Below are positions 54,541-63,416 of a stretch of DNA of 64,000 bases, one piece after another (the stretch's first letter is position 1; the number at the start of each line of letters is the position of its first letter). The notes beneath the pieces were generated by a model, which was given only the letters and a program-made list of their open reading frames with translations, was not told the DNA's origin and did not search any database. This stretch comes from Thermoanaerobaculales bacterium (GTDB taxonomy: Bacteria; Acidobacteriota; Thermoanaerobaculia; Thermoanaerobaculales; Sulfomarinibacteraceae): positions 100,481-164,480 of the forward strand of contig DAOPQC010000008.1 of the NCBI GenBank assembly GCA_035358815.1, read 5' to 3'. A program made the translations under genes and the position numbers.

Positions 54541-55201
54541 CTTCGTGTTGGTCGCTCTGCCGGCTGCGAAACTCGAATTGAACATCGCCGATCTTGACCA
54601 GGTCACCGTCAGCGAGCGGTGTGGGTGTGTCGATTCTCTGGTCGCCCACATAAGTGCCGTTCTTGCTTCCGAGGTCCTCGATGACCGCGCCCCCGTCGCC
54701 GACCGTGATGCGGGCGTGGTGTCTGGAGATCCACTCCGAGTCGACGCAGATCGGGACGTCATCGCCGCGACCGATCACGTTCCCGCCGTCCACGAGGAAC
54801 GCCCACCATCGATCTGCGACGAGCAGGCCTCTGGCCTCGCCGAACGGATCGACAGCGTCGATGGACTGGATCGGCCGGACATGGCCGATGAGCCGATAGC
54901 CGCGCCGAGGAATCGTCTCCACGAAGCGCGGCGACGACGCCGTGTCGCCCAGGTCCTCTCGCAGCTCCTTCACGCAGTGAGTGATCGTGTTTTCCGAGAC
55001 GAAGCCCGAGCTCCAGACCCGATCGACAAGCTCCCGATCCGACACCACCTCCCCGGGACGGTCGGCGAGAACGAGCAGGACGTCGAGGACGCGCGGGCGC
55101 AGGTGAACGCCGACCTGCCGGCGGACCATGCGGCCGAGCCACGGCTGGATCAGCCACTCCTCCAACCAGAACCCCTGTTCAATCGTGTTTTCGCCGGTCA
55201 T
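54479..55201 (-). CDS. winged-helix (OmpR/ToxR-type) - FHA regulator
   Basis: 240 residues. Residues ~25-110 form a trans_reg_C/CadC-type winged helix (LRPRVLDVLLVLADRPGEVV, ENTITHCVKELREDLGD, FVETIPRRGYRLIG). Residues ~150-225 are an FHA domain (NVIGRGDDVPICV, SRHHARITV, DLGSKNGTYVGDQ), which binds phospho-threonine peptides. A DNA-binding regulator controlled by Ser/Thr kinases is likely, as is common in Acidobacteriota. ATG 55216 is an alternative start. Confidence 0.85.
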   Translation of the reverse strand: MTGENTIEQGFWLEEWLIQPWLGRMVRRQVGVHLRPRVLDVLLVLADRPGEVVSDRELVDRVWSSGFVSENTITHCVKELREDLGDTASSPRFVETIPRRGYRLIGHVRPIQSIDAVDPFGEARGLLVADRWWAFLVDGGNVIGRGDDVPICVDSEWISRHHARITVGDGGAVIEDLGSKNGTYVGDQRIDTPTPLADGDLVKIGDVQFEFRSRQSDQHEATWTLDSEPPPGPSRRRKRS

Positions 55202-55251
55202 CGGTGACACCTGCATTATCTCACGGTGTCGTCCCGGGCTGGCAGCAGGTC

Positions 55252-55295
55252 GCCGGCGCTTGGGGGTCTTCCACGCCAAGCTCGCCCGCCGATGA
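55252..55295 (+). repeat. degenerate duplicate of the EamA gene 3' end
   Basis: About 82% identical over 45 bp to 52723-52766, with one deleted base that shifts the frame, including the final codons and stop. Same orientation. Together with 52723-52766 it brackets the low-GC genes at 53.2-55.2 kb. Confidence 0.6.
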
Positions 55296-55412
55296 TCTTG
55301 ATCAGCACGCGCTTGGGGCGCTTGCCGTCGAACTCGCCGTAGAAGATCTGCTCCGATTCCCCGGCGGCGGATTCCCGGACCACCAGCCCGCCCTCGTCGG
55401 CTTCTCAGGGAA
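55296..55412 (-). pseudogene. short coding relic, possibly YjbQ-like C-terminus
   Basis: The minus strand reads [19 protein letters not shown] and then [20 protein letters not shown] without a start. The last part resembles the C-terminal end of YjbQ (UPF0047) proteins. No upstream part of that gene is present. Confidence 0.3.
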
Positions 55413-55444
55413 CCGCCGCCGGGAATCGGAAGTGATGAAGACGA

Positions 55445-57817
55445 TCAATGGACCTTTCGTTTGATGTCAACCCACGTGCAGAGGACCCGCACCGCGCGGT
55501 CGGCGGAGCGGAACACCGGCAGGCCGGCCTCGCCGAGTTGGTCGGCGAGGGGATCGAACCAGCTGCCCGAGTCCACCACCACCACCAGGGGGGTGTCGGA
55601 GCCGGCGGCGGCCGCCGGCAGCAGCCGGGCGACCGAGCCGTCGGCGCGGATCGACTCGTGGTGGCCCTCACCGGCGGGCAGGGTCTGCATGGCCGGCGTC
55701 AGGGGCACGATGCCCGCCACCATCAGGTCGACGCCGGGATCGGCGAGAGCGTGGCCGACGATCCGCGCGAAGGCGGCGTCGCAGGCCATCGGCGTGACGT
55801 CGAGCGGGTTCTTGACGTCGACCAGCCCGTCCAGCTTGAACTCGTTGAGCACGGCCGCGATGCCCTCCTGCGCCTCGGCGCCGAGCCGCGCCAGGGTCAG
55901 CTCGGCGCGCTCGCCGCGGAGCGAGTCGGCCATCCCGACCGACTCGTAGCCGGCGTTCGACATCGCCATCAGCCGGTTGCCGCGGACCTTCTTGCCGCGC
56001 AGCGAGACGCTGAGGAGCAGCAGGTCCGAAAACTCGTTGAAGTCGGCGGCGACCATGGCGCCGGCCTGGCGCAGCGCGGCCTCGCAGACCGCGTAGTCGC
56101 CGGCCACCGAGGCGGTGTGGCCGGCGGTCGCCGAGCGGCCCTCGGAGGTGCGGCCGGCCTTGTAGAACACCACGTCCTTGCCGGCCGCCACCGCGTCGCG
56201 GACCGCTGCGGCGAAGGCGAGCCCGTCGCCGTGGCGGAAGCCCTCCATGTAGGCGGCGACGACCTCGATCGCCGGGTCCTTCGCGACGTGCGCCATCAGG
56301 TCGGCGGCGGTGAGGTCGATCTGGTTGCCGATGGAGAGCGCGTAGGCCGGGTCGAGCCACGGCATCCGGCTCAAGTTGGAGATGATGAAAGCCCCGGACT
56401 GGGAGATGAAGCAGGTCCGTCGCGGGTGGTCGCCGCGCGACTTGGCGAGCTTGGTCTCGGGGATGAACATGGTGTCGTAGCGGCCGGGGTGCGAGATCAC
56501 GCCCAGCGAGTTCCCGCCGAGCACCAGCGGCCCGCCGCCAGGCCCGATGTGGGACTGCTGGATGCGCTCCTTCAGCTCGCTCTCGAGACCCTGGCTGCCC
56601 TCCTTCTCGCCGAGCCCGCCCGGAATCAGGATGACCGCGTTGACCCGGTCGTGCTCGAGGACCTCGTGCATGACCTCCGGCACCTGCCTCGCCCCGACCG
56701 CGACCACCAGCAGGTCGACCTTCTCCGGCAGCTCGGCGATCGACGGCGCGCAGCGCACGTCGTCGATGGCCGCGAGACCGCCGCGCACGACGTAGGCGCG
56801 GTCGCGGGGAAAGCCGGCGGCGAGGATGTTGTGGAGGATGATCCGGCCCATGTTCATCGACTTCTCGGAGACGCCGACGACCGCGATCGATCCGGGCTTC
56901 AAGAGCTGCTCGATCTTGGCGGCCGGCCGCGGGGGCGGCGCGGCGACGGCGGGGCGGAAGCTGCAGACGCCGTCGAGCGGCGCCAGCCTGCCGCCCGCCA
57001 CCGTGAACGGGTTGACCTCCAGCTCGACGAGGTGGAGCGGGGCCGCGGGGTTGGCGGCGGAGAAGTGGTTGGCGACGTCGATGAAGGCCTGGAAGCACTC
57101 CTCGAGGATCGAGTCCTCGACGAGCCGGCGCGAGCCGCGCATCCTGCCCGACAGCCGGTCGTAGCTCAGCGTGCCCCGGAACAGCTCGAGGAAGCCGGCC
57201 CCGGTGACGGCGCCGGTGGGGGCGATCGCGATCGCGGCGCCGGGCCGGGAGCGCTTGGCCATCACCTCCATCTCGACCCCGCCCAGGCCGGCCGAGATGA
57301 TCGGCCCGAACTCGTCGGTCGCGCGGATCCCGACGAACAGCTCGGTGGCGAAGCCGCGGTCGTCGGGCTCGACGAAGCTGCACAGCAGGGTGCCGGCGAT
57401 GCGGTCGGCGATGCGCCGCCGCAGGCCCTTGCCGGCGAGGCCGGCGAGGGCGGCCGGGCGGTCGCCGCTGCGCCCCGTGAGGTAGCCGGCATAGGCCTCC
57501 GGCACCTCGCGCTGCATCAGCTCGAAGGCAGCCTCGACGGCGCCGATCTCGCGGGCCACGATCCGCACCCCGCGGGCCTCGGTCTTGTGGACGATGTCGG
57601 GCGACACCACTTTCAGCACCACCCGGTCGCTCGAGATCTCCTCGAGATCGGCGCGGGTGGGCCGTGCTCCCGGCTCGATCAGCCGGTGGGCCGGCGCGGC
57701 CTCGGCCCCGGTGCTCGACAGCAGGTCGTAGCACTCGTGCTCATAGAGGCTGCGCCGCCCCTGCCGGTGCGCGGCGAGAAGGATGTCCTCTATGCTCGCA
57801 AAATCGACAGCGGCCAT
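55445..57817 (-). CDS. ADP-forming acyl-CoA synthetase (fused, beta-alpha order)
   Basis: 790 residues. The N-terminal ~245 residues are an ATP-grasp domain (beta part; RVVLKVVSPDIVHKTEARGV, GLGGVEMEVMAKRSRPG). The CoA-binding domain starts at ~310 (KPGSIAVVGVSEKSMNMGRI), followed by the succinyl-CoA-ligase-like alpha part with the phospho-His region (GHTASVAGDYAVCEAALR). It makes acid + ATP from acyl-CoA + ADP + Pi. With iorAB upstream it would conserve energy from 2-oxo acids of aromatic or branched amino acids. The ATP-grasp domain comes first, unlike the alpha-beta order of PatZ-like fusions. Confidence 0.88.
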   Translation of the reverse strand: MAAVDFASIEDILLAAHRQGRRSLYEHECYDLLSSTGAEAAPAHRLIEPGARPTRADLEEISSDRVVLKVVSPDIVHKTEARGVRIVAREIGAVEAAFELMQREVPEAYAGYLTGRSGDRPAALAGLAGKGLRRRIADRIAGTLLCSFVEPDDRGFATELFVGIRATDEFGPIISAGLGGVEMEVMAKRSRPGAAIAIAPTGAVTGAGFLELFRGTLSYDRLSGRMRGSRRLVEDSILEECFQAFIDVANHFSAANPAAPLHLVELEVNPFTVAGGRLAPLDGVCSFRPAVAAPPPRPAAKIEQLLKPGSIAVVGVSEKSMNMGRIILHNILAAGFPRDRAYVVRGGLAAIDDVRCAPSIAELPEKVDLLVVAVGARQVPEVMHEVLEHDRVNAVILIPGGLGEKEGSQGLESELKERIQQSHIGPGGGPLVLGGNSLGVISHPGRYDTMFIPETKLAKSRGDHPRRTCFISQSGAFIISNLSRMPWLDPAYALSIGNQIDLTAADLMAHVAKDPAIEVVAAYMEGFRHGDGLAFAAAVRDAVAAGKDVVFYKAGRTSEGRSATAGHTASVAGDYAVCEAALRQAGAMVAADFNEFSDLLLLSVSLRGKKVRGNRLMAMSNAGYESVGMADSLRGERAELTLARLGAEAQEGIAAVLNEFKLDGLVDVKNPLDVTPMACDAAFARIVGHALADPGVDLMVAGIVPLTPAMQTLPAGEGHHESIRADGSVARLLPAAAAGSDTPLVVVVDSGSWFDPLADQLGEAGLPVFRSADRAVRVLCTWVDIKRKVH

Positions 57818-57853
57818 GGATGCCTCCCAGTCGATCAGCCGGCGACGGCGCGG

Positions 57854-58621
57854 TCAGGCGAGCGCGGCGACGCGATCGCACGGCACCACGGACTCGCCTG
57901 CCAGGGTCTGCTCGAGCAGGCGCCGGTCGGCCCGGATCGCGGCCGCCCAGGCCGGGGCGTGGGCGGGGTCGACGGTCGAGGGATCGATCTTCCGGCACAG
58001 CCGGACCGCGTCGACCACGCTCAGCCCGCCGTCGACCAGGCCGCGGAAGAAGAGGCCGGCGGCGCGGCCCAGACGAAAGGCGCGGATGTTGACGTCGACC
58101 GTCTTCTGGCCCTTGCCGGCGAACAGCGTCTCGACGTGCTTCTCGAGCATCCCGTCCGGGAAGTCGAGGAGCGGCGCCGCCGCCCCGACCACCACCGTGT
58201 TCTGGGCGCGCAGGTTGCCGGCCGCGCGGGCGAGCAGGTTGCTGTCGACCAGCACGACCCGCCCGAACGCGGCGAGGTCCTCGATCAGGCTATCGAGCTC
58301 CGGGTAATCGGAGATGTTGACGTAGGGGGTGATGCTGGTGACCACCCAGCCGTCGGGCGAGAGGTAATGCCAGTAGCGCATCACCTCGAGCGGCTCGACG
58401 CTGATGATCAGGTCGGCGCGCCCGGTGGGCACCAGGTCCGAGTGGATCGGGCCGTCGCCGTAGCGGAGGTGGGACTGGACGGCGCCGCCGCGCTGCGCCA
58501 TGCCATGCACCTCTGCCTGCTTGAAGTGGAAGCCCGCATCGAGCGCGGCGTTGTCGATGACGTAGGCGATCGACAGGATGCCCTGGCCCCCGACGCCGGC
58601 GAGGATGATGTTCTTCTGCAT
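57854..58621 (-). CDS. iorB: indolepyruvate:ferredoxin oxidoreductase subunit beta
   Basis: 255 residues, POR gamma-type domain: IILAGVGGQGILSIAYVIDN, QAEVHGMAQRGGAVQSHLRY, NTVVVGAAAPLLDFP. It pairs with IorA to convert indolepyruvate or other aryl-pyruvates to aryl-acetyl-CoA, reducing ferredoxin. ATG 58621 is used, 10 bp after the iorA stop. The C-terminal ~60 residues exceed the short archaeal IorB. Confidence 0.92.
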   Translation of the reverse strand: MQKNIILAGVGGQGILSIAYVIDNAALDAGFHFKQAEVHGMAQRGGAVQSHLRYGDGPIHSDLVPTGRADLIISVEPLEVMRYWHYLSPDGWVVTSITPYVNISDYPELDSLIEDLAAFGRVVLVDSNLLARAAGNLRAQNTVVVGAAAPLLDFPDGMLEKHVETLFAGKGQKTVDVNIRAFRLGRAAGLFFRGLVDGGLSVVDAVRLCRKIDPSTVDPAHAPAWAAAIRADRRLLEQTLAGESVVPCDRVAALA

Positions 58622-58631
58622 GCTGACGCTC

Positions 58632-60215
58632 CTACGAGACCTTTCTCTTGATCGCCTCGAGGCAGGTCCGGCGGGCGATGATGACGCTGGTGCCGTCCCA
58701 GCCGAGCTCCTCGCGCAGGATCTGCACATTGGCGTCGTGGTTGGCAGGCGTGGGCTCGATGACCCGGAGGTGGTCCGGGACCACCCCGGCCCCCAGGATG
58801 ATCTGATCGAGGGTGTCGCCGGTCGACATCGAGCGCTGGGTGCCGGTCATACCGACGGTGCCGTTGTCGAGCACGATCACCTTCAGGTTGACGCCCTGCT
58901 GGACCGCGGACAGCAGCGGCGTGATGCCGCCGTGGGCGAAGGTGCTGTCGCCGATCGCCGCCACCGCCGGGCGGTAGCCGGCGTGCGCGGCGCCGGACGC
59001 CATGCCGATGCTCGCCCCCATCGCGACGCACGAGTGCACCGCCTCGAGCGGCGGCAGCGCCGCCAGGGTGTAGCAGCCGATGTCGCTGAACACCTGCGGG
59101 TTGTCGAAGCCGGCGAGGGCCTCGTTGAGGGCCCTGAAGGTGTCGGTGTGGGGGCAGCCCTTGCACAGCGCCGGCGGCCGTCCGGCCAGGGTGGGGGAGG
59201 GCTCGTGGGCGGTGGCGTGGGCGGGCAGCTCGAGGGCCGCGCGCACCAGGTCGGGGTTGAGCTCGCCGGTGCGCGGCACCTCGCCGGTCATCCGGCCCCT
59301 GACGCGGACGCCGCTGAGCCCGAACAGCCCGCGGACCATGTTCTCGACCACCGGGTAGCCGTCCTCGAGCACCAGCAGGTCGTCGACATGCTCGACGAGC
59401 TGGCGGATGCGTCCACCCGGGACCGGGTAGTGGGCCAAGCTGAGCACGGAGAGGTCGTGCCCGTTCTCGAGGTTCTCGAGGACGTAGTTGTGAGCGATGC
59501 CGCAGGCGATGACGCCGCGGCGGCCGGCCAGGGTGAGCTGGTTGTGGGCGCTCTCCTCGGCCCGCCGCAGCAGCTCGGGCTGCTTGTCGGTGAGGTGCTT
59601 GTACTGGACCCGCGCGTTGGAGGGCAGCAGCGTCCACTTGCGGATCTCGCGGGTCGGCCTGAGGGGGTTCTGGGGGCGCGGCTTTCGGGTCACCACCGCC
59701 GCCCGGCTGTGGGCGAGCCGGGTCACCAGCCGCACCATCACCGGCAGCGCGAGGTCCTCGGACATGTCGAAGGCCTCGAGCATCATGTCGTAGCACTCCT
59801 GCTGGTCGCGGGGCTCGAGGCAGGGGATCAGGGCGAACTGGGCGAACAGGCGGCTGTCCTGCTCGTTCTGGCTGGAGTGCATCCCCGGATCGTCGGCAAC
59901 CGCCAGCACCAGCCCGCCGTTGGTGCCGGTCACCGCCGAGTTCATGAAGGCGTCGGCCGCCACGTTGAGGCCGACATGCTTCATGCAGACCAGCGCCCGT
60001 TTGCCGGCCCAGCTCATGCCGAGCGCCTCTTCGTAGGCCACCTTCTCGTTGGTGCTCCAGAAGGCGTGGACGTCGCCGGCGGCCTTGGTCCGCCGCTCGA
60101 CGAACTCGAAGATCTCGGTGGACGGGGTGCCGGGGTAGCCGTAGACGCCGGAGAGGCCGGCGTGGATCGCCCCCAGGCCGATCGCCTCGTCGCCAAGCAA
60201 GACCTCACGCTGCAT
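58632..60215 (-). CDS. iorA: indolepyruvate:ferredoxin oxidoreductase subunit alpha, lacking ferredoxin domain
   Basis: 527 residues. It has the POR N-terminal (GLGAIHAGLSGVYGYPGTP) and TPP-binding parts (CKGCPHTDTF, IGDSTFAHGGITPLL, DNGTVGMTGTQ). Typical IorA is ~600-640 residues and ends in a two-[4Fe-4S] ferredoxin-like domain; here the protein stops at SVIIARRTCLEAIKRK, so that domain is absent and electrons must leave by another carrier. It is the first gene of the three-gene operon. Confidence 0.9.
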   Translation of the reverse strand: MQREVLLGDEAIGLGAIHAGLSGVYGYPGTPSTEIFEFVERRTKAAGDVHAFWSTNEKVAYEEALGMSWAGKRALVCMKHVGLNVAADAFMNSAVTGTNGGLVLAVADDPGMHSSQNEQDSRLFAQFALIPCLEPRDQQECYDMMLEAFDMSEDLALPVMVRLVTRLAHSRAAVVTRKPRPQNPLRPTREIRKWTLLPSNARVQYKHLTDKQPELLRRAEESAHNQLTLAGRRGVIACGIAHNYVLENLENGHDLSVLSLAHYPVPGGRIRQLVEHVDDLLVLEDGYPVVENMVRGLFGLSGVRVRGRMTGEVPRTGELNPDLVRAALELPAHATAHEPSPTLAGRPPALCKGCPHTDTFRALNEALAGFDNPQVFSDIGCYTLAALPPLEAVHSCVAMGASIGMASGAAHAGYRPAVAAIGDSTFAHGGITPLLSAVQQGVNLKVIVLDNGTVGMTGTQRSMSTGDTLDQIILGAGVVPDHLRVIEPTPANHDANVQILREELGWDGTSVIIARRTCLEAIKRKVS

Positions 60216-60509
60216 CGCTTCGCCCTCCGTTCGTGGGCATTCTAGACGGTTCGGAAGCGGTGGGCCAGCTTTTCGGGGCCCAATTGTGAAAAGTTGAACT
60301 TACTGCTGGCGCTCGGGTCCGGATCACGACCTGGACCACGGGTGCGTCGGCACCGCGTCCGGGCAGGCTGGCGGAAGGGGGAGAGGAGACACTCGGGAAC
60401 GGAAACGGGAACGGGCGGACGATCCGCCCCAGCCCCTAACGCCAAACCCCTCAACGCAACGCAGACCCCTAACCCCTCGCCCCTCCGTGCGCATGGCATA
60501 ATCGCCGCA
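60216..60509. other. 294-bp divergent region with hexamer repeats
   Basis: Between iorA and surE. It contains CTTTTC...GAAAAG (60269-60293) near iorA, GGGAAC-type repeats (60395-60415) and CCCCTAAC-type repeats before surE. No gene is seen. Confidence 0.5.
60393..60416. repeat. GGGAAC hexamer repeat
   Basis: GGGAACGGAAACGGGAACGG, with one degenerate unit. Same family as the arrays at 19.2, 26.0, 44.1 and 44.9 kb. Confidence 0.8.
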
Positions 60510-61295
60510 ATGGCCGACGGCCGACGCATCCTCCTGACCAACGACGACGGCTACGCGTCCGAGGGCATTCAGGCCCTCGCGGACAGCCTGGAGCCGGTCG
60601 CCGAGGTCTGGGTGGTGGCCCCGAGGATCGAGCAGTCGGCGGTGTCGCACGCGCTCACCCTCGACCGGCCGCTCCACATCGAGCGCCTCGGCGAGCGGCG
60701 CTTCGCGGTCGACGGCACCCCGACCGACTGCGTGGCGCTCGGCGTGGCGAGCCTGATGGTGGTCTCGCCGCCCGACCTCGTCGTCTCGGGCATCAACTTC
60801 GGCGCCAACATGGGGGTCGACGTGCACTACTCGGGCACCGTGTCGGCGGCCTTCGAGGGCGTGATCCTCGGCTGCCCGGCGCTCGCGGTGTCCCAGGTCC
60901 GCGGTGAGGGCTTCTCGTTCCACGTCGCGGCCGCCATCGCCTGCCGGCTGGCGGAGTGGATCCTCGACCGCGGCCTGGCGGCGGACACCCTGCTCAACGT
61001 CAACGTGCCGGTCGGGAGGCCGCGCGGCGTCAAGCTGACCCGGCTGGGCGTCCGCCGTTACACCGAGGGTGTCATCGAGCAGGTCGACCCGAGGGGGAAG
61101 CAGATCTACTGGATCGGCGGCGGCGAGCCGGTGTGGGAGGAGATCCCGGGCACCGACTTCCACGAGGTGGCCGCGGGCTACGTGTCGGTGACCCCGCTCC
61201 ACCTGGACATGACCGATCTCCGCGGCCTCGAAGCGCTCGAGGCGGCGCGGCCGCCATGGGTCGGGCCCTGGGCGCCCGGGGAGCGGGACCGGTGA
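60510..61295 (+). CDS. surE: 5'/3'-nucleotidase SurE
   Basis: 261 residues with the SurE metal site ILLTNDDGYASEGI, VVAPRIEQSAVSHALTLDRP, VDGTPTDCVALG and VVSGINFGANMG. It dephosphorylates nucleoside monophosphates (and polyphosphate in some species). It overlaps pcm by GTGA, the common surE-pcm pairing tied to stress survival and protein repair. Confidence 0.95.
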   Translation: MADGRRILLTNDDGYASEGIQALADSLEPVAEVWVVAPRIEQSAVSHALTLDRPLHIERLGERRFAVDGTPTDCVALGVASLMVVSPPDLVVSGINFGANMGVDVHYSGTVSAAFEGVILGCPALAVSQVRGEGFSFHVAAAIACRLAEWILDRGLAADTLLNVNVPVGRPRGVKLTRLGVRRYTEGVIEQVDPRGKQIYWIGGGEPVWEEIPGTDFHEVAAGYVSVTPLHLDMTDLRGLEALEAARPPWVGPWAPGERDR

Positions 61296-61954
61296 CCTCA
61301 GCCGACCGCCACGCCTACCGCCGCCAGCGGATGGTCGAGCTGCTGCGGCATGGCGGCGTCGCTGACGAGCGCGTGCTGGCGGCGATGGCCGAGGTGCCGC
61401 GACACCAGTTCGTCCCCCCGTCCTACCGCAACCAGGCCTACTCGGAGGACGTCTCGATCAACATCGGGGACGGGCAGACAATCTCGCAGCCGCGCGTGGT
61501 GGCGCTGATGACAGAGGCGGCCCGCGTCGAGCCGGACAACAGGGTGCTCGAGATCGGCACCGGCTCCGGCTACCAGGCGGCGGTGCTGGCGAAGCTCGCC
61601 CGCTTCGTGTTCACGGTGGAGCGGATCCCGTCGCTGGCGCGCGCGGCCAAGCAGCGGCTCGACAGCCTCGGCATCGAGAACGTCAGCGTCAAGGTGATGG
61701 ACGGCACGCTGGGCTGGAGCTCCCAGGCGCCCTACGACGCGATCCTGGTGACGGCCGCGGCCCCGGAGTTTCCCCAGCCGCTGCTCGAGCAGCTCGTGGA
61801 CGGCGGCCGGCTGGTGATCCCGGTCGGTTCGCTCGAGAGCCAGGCGCTGTGGGTGGCCGAGCGGCGCGGCGACCGCGCCCGTCGCCGCCAGCTCCAGAAC
61901 GCCTGCTTCGTGCCCCTGATCGGGCGCCACGGCTGGCAGGAGGGGAACCAGTGA
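61292..61954 (+). CDS. pcm: protein-L-isoaspartate O-methyltransferase
   Basis: 220 residues from GTG. Motifs: VPRHQFVPPSYRNQAYSED, DGQTISQPRVVALMTEAARV and the SAM-binding VLEIGTGSGYQAAVLAKLA. It methylates isoaspartyl residues for protein repair. It overlaps surE and is followed 41 bp later by acyP. Confidence 0.95.
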   Translation: MTSADRHAYRRQRMVELLRHGGVADERVLAAMAEVPRHQFVPPSYRNQAYSEDVSINIGDGQTISQPRVVALMTEAARVEPDNRVLEIGTGSGYQAAVLAKLARFVFTVERIPSLARAAKQRLDSLGIENVSVKVMDGTLGWSSQAPYDAILVTAAAPEFPQPLLEQLVDGGRLVIPVGSLESQALWVAERRGDRARRRQLQNACFVPLIGRHGWQEGNQ

Positions 61955-61995
61955 GTGAGCGGCGCGGCGACGTCGACGCGGGTGGGTGAGGGGCG

Positions 61996-62280
61996 ATGCG
62001 CGAGCGCCGCCGCTACCGGGTGTTCGGCGACGTCCAGGGCGTTGGCTACCGGGCCTTCGCCTGGCGGGAGGCGCTTCGGATCGGTGTCGCCGGCTGGGTG
62101 CGCAACCGCGTCGACGGGTCGGTCGAGGTGCTCGCCGAGGGGTCGGCCCTGCAGCACGACCAGCTCACGGTCGCCCTCGCGGCGGGGCCGCGGATGTCGA
62201 GCGTGGAGCGCGTCGAGCAGCGCGGCGAGACGGCGGACGGCGAGCCGCTGGTCGGCTTCACCGTGCTTGGTGACGCATGA
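61996..62280 (+). CDS. acyP: acylphosphatase
   Basis: 94 residues with GDVQGVGYRAFAWREA (catalytic Arg in GVGYR) and GVAGWVRNRVDGSVEV (catalytic Asn). It hydrolyses acyl-phosphates such as acetyl- or carbamoyl-phosphate. Its stop overlaps the next gene (ATGA). Confidence 0.94.
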   Translation: MRERRRYRVFGDVQGVGYRAFAWREALRIGVAGWVRNRVDGSVEVLAEGSALQHDQLTVALAAGPRMSSVERVEQRGETADGEPLVGFTVLGDA

Positions 62281-63374
62281 TCCGCCGGCTGGGCGCTGCC
62301 CGCTCCTCGCCGCCCGGCAGCCTCGCCTCGGTGCTCGAGCGCGCGGTCGCGGACGGCGCCCCGGAGCCGTCGTGGGCCGCGGTGGAGGACCCGGCCGGCG
62401 CGTGGCTCCACGCCGTCGCCGCGCTGCCGGCTGCCGAGCGGGCCCGCGGCGTGGTCGCGGTCACGACCGAGGAAGCGCTGGTGCTGGCGGCCCGGCTCGG
62501 GGTCGGTGGTGCGCTCTGGCTGCCGCCGTCGCTGGCCGGAGCGATGGACGCGCTGCAGGCGGCGGCAGCTCCCGTGGCCCCGGGTGGTCACCCCGACGTC
62601 GGGCCGGTCGACATGGTCGCAGCCGGCGAACGTGACCTGATCGCCGTCAGCTGGGCCCGCCGCGCGTTCTGGCGCCGCCAGCTGGGCGAGCCCGAGATGG
62701 CGGCGCTGCTCGCCGCCCTCGCCGACGTGCTCGGCGTGCTTCCAGCGGTGGTGCCCTGGCCGGCCCTGGTCATGCCGGCGGGGCCGGCCGAGGTGGAGAT
62801 CGAGGCAGCCTGGCGCCGCGTCACCGGCGAGCGGCAGCTGCCGTCGGAGGGCGCCGAGGTGATCCCGGTCGGCCGGCCGCGGTACCACGGGGACATCGCC
62901 GCGGCCGCGATGCGGGCGCTCCTCGACCACGTTGGCCGGGCGCCGGAGCCCTCCTCGTGGAGCTTCCCGCGACCCGTCCACGAGCTGCCGAGCGGGCGGC
63001 GGGTGGGCTGGTGGTCTCCCGGGGACTGCGACGCCACGGCAGGCGAGGGGGAGTGGGTGGCGGTGCCAGCCGAGGCGTCGGAGGTGGGGTTTCACTGGCG
63101 GCTGCGCTTCGCCGACGGTGGAGAGAGCGAGGTCGTGGACGCGCTCGGGACGCCCTCCACCCTGGGCGCGGCGCTCCGGGTCCCGGGGTGGTTCGCCGGA
63201 GGGCTGGCGGCCGGCCGCCCGATCGGCCTGCTCGCGTCACGGCTGGCGGTGGTCGCCCAGCGGCTCGGCCTGCCGCTGTGGGTCCCAAACGCCCGCCCCG
63301 ACGCGCTCGCGTTCCTGCTGCGGCTGCCCGGAGCCCTGTGGGTCGACGGATCGGCGGTGCCCGCGGCAGGGTGA
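62277..63374 (+). CDS. unknown protein, surE-operon end
   Basis: 365 residues, alanine/proline rich, no signal peptide. No family is recognised. Segments such as GVVAVTTEEALVLAARLGVG and WRRVTGERQLPSEGAEVIPV suggest an alpha/beta fold, but no catalytic pattern is evident. It is coupled to acyP by ATGA, so it is a real gene of the same operon. Confidence 0.65.
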   Translation: MIRRLGAARSSPPGSLASVLERAVADGAPEPSWAAVEDPAGAWLHAVAALPAAERARGVVAVTTEEALVLAARLGVGGALWLPPSLAGAMDALQAAAAPVAPGGHPDVGPVDMVAAGERDLIAVSWARRAFWRRQLGEPEMAALLAALADVLGVLPAVVPWPALVMPAGPAEVEIEAAWRRVTGERQLPSEGAEVIPVGRPRYHGDIAAAAMRALLDHVGRAPEPSSWSFPRPVHELPSGRRVGWWSPGDCDATAGEGEWVAVPAEASEVGFHWRLRFADGGESEVVDALGTPSTLGAALRVPGWFAGGLAAGRPIGLLASRLAVVAQRLGLPLWVPNARPDALAFLLRLPGALWVDGSAVPAAG

Positions 63375-63416
63375 TCGTCGAGAACGGAGCCGCTGGACCG
63401 GTGTGACCAGGCGCGT

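Noticed and set aside
55448..58651. A 1067-codon plus-strand open frame opposite the acyl-CoA synthetase and iorB
   Set aside because: Composition is dominated by R, G, A and D repeats and both minus-strand genes are clear.
60269..60293. CTTTTC-N13-GAAAAG inverted repeat before iorA as an operator
   Set aside because: Six-bp arms with a 13-bp spacer are too weak to call without a second copy.
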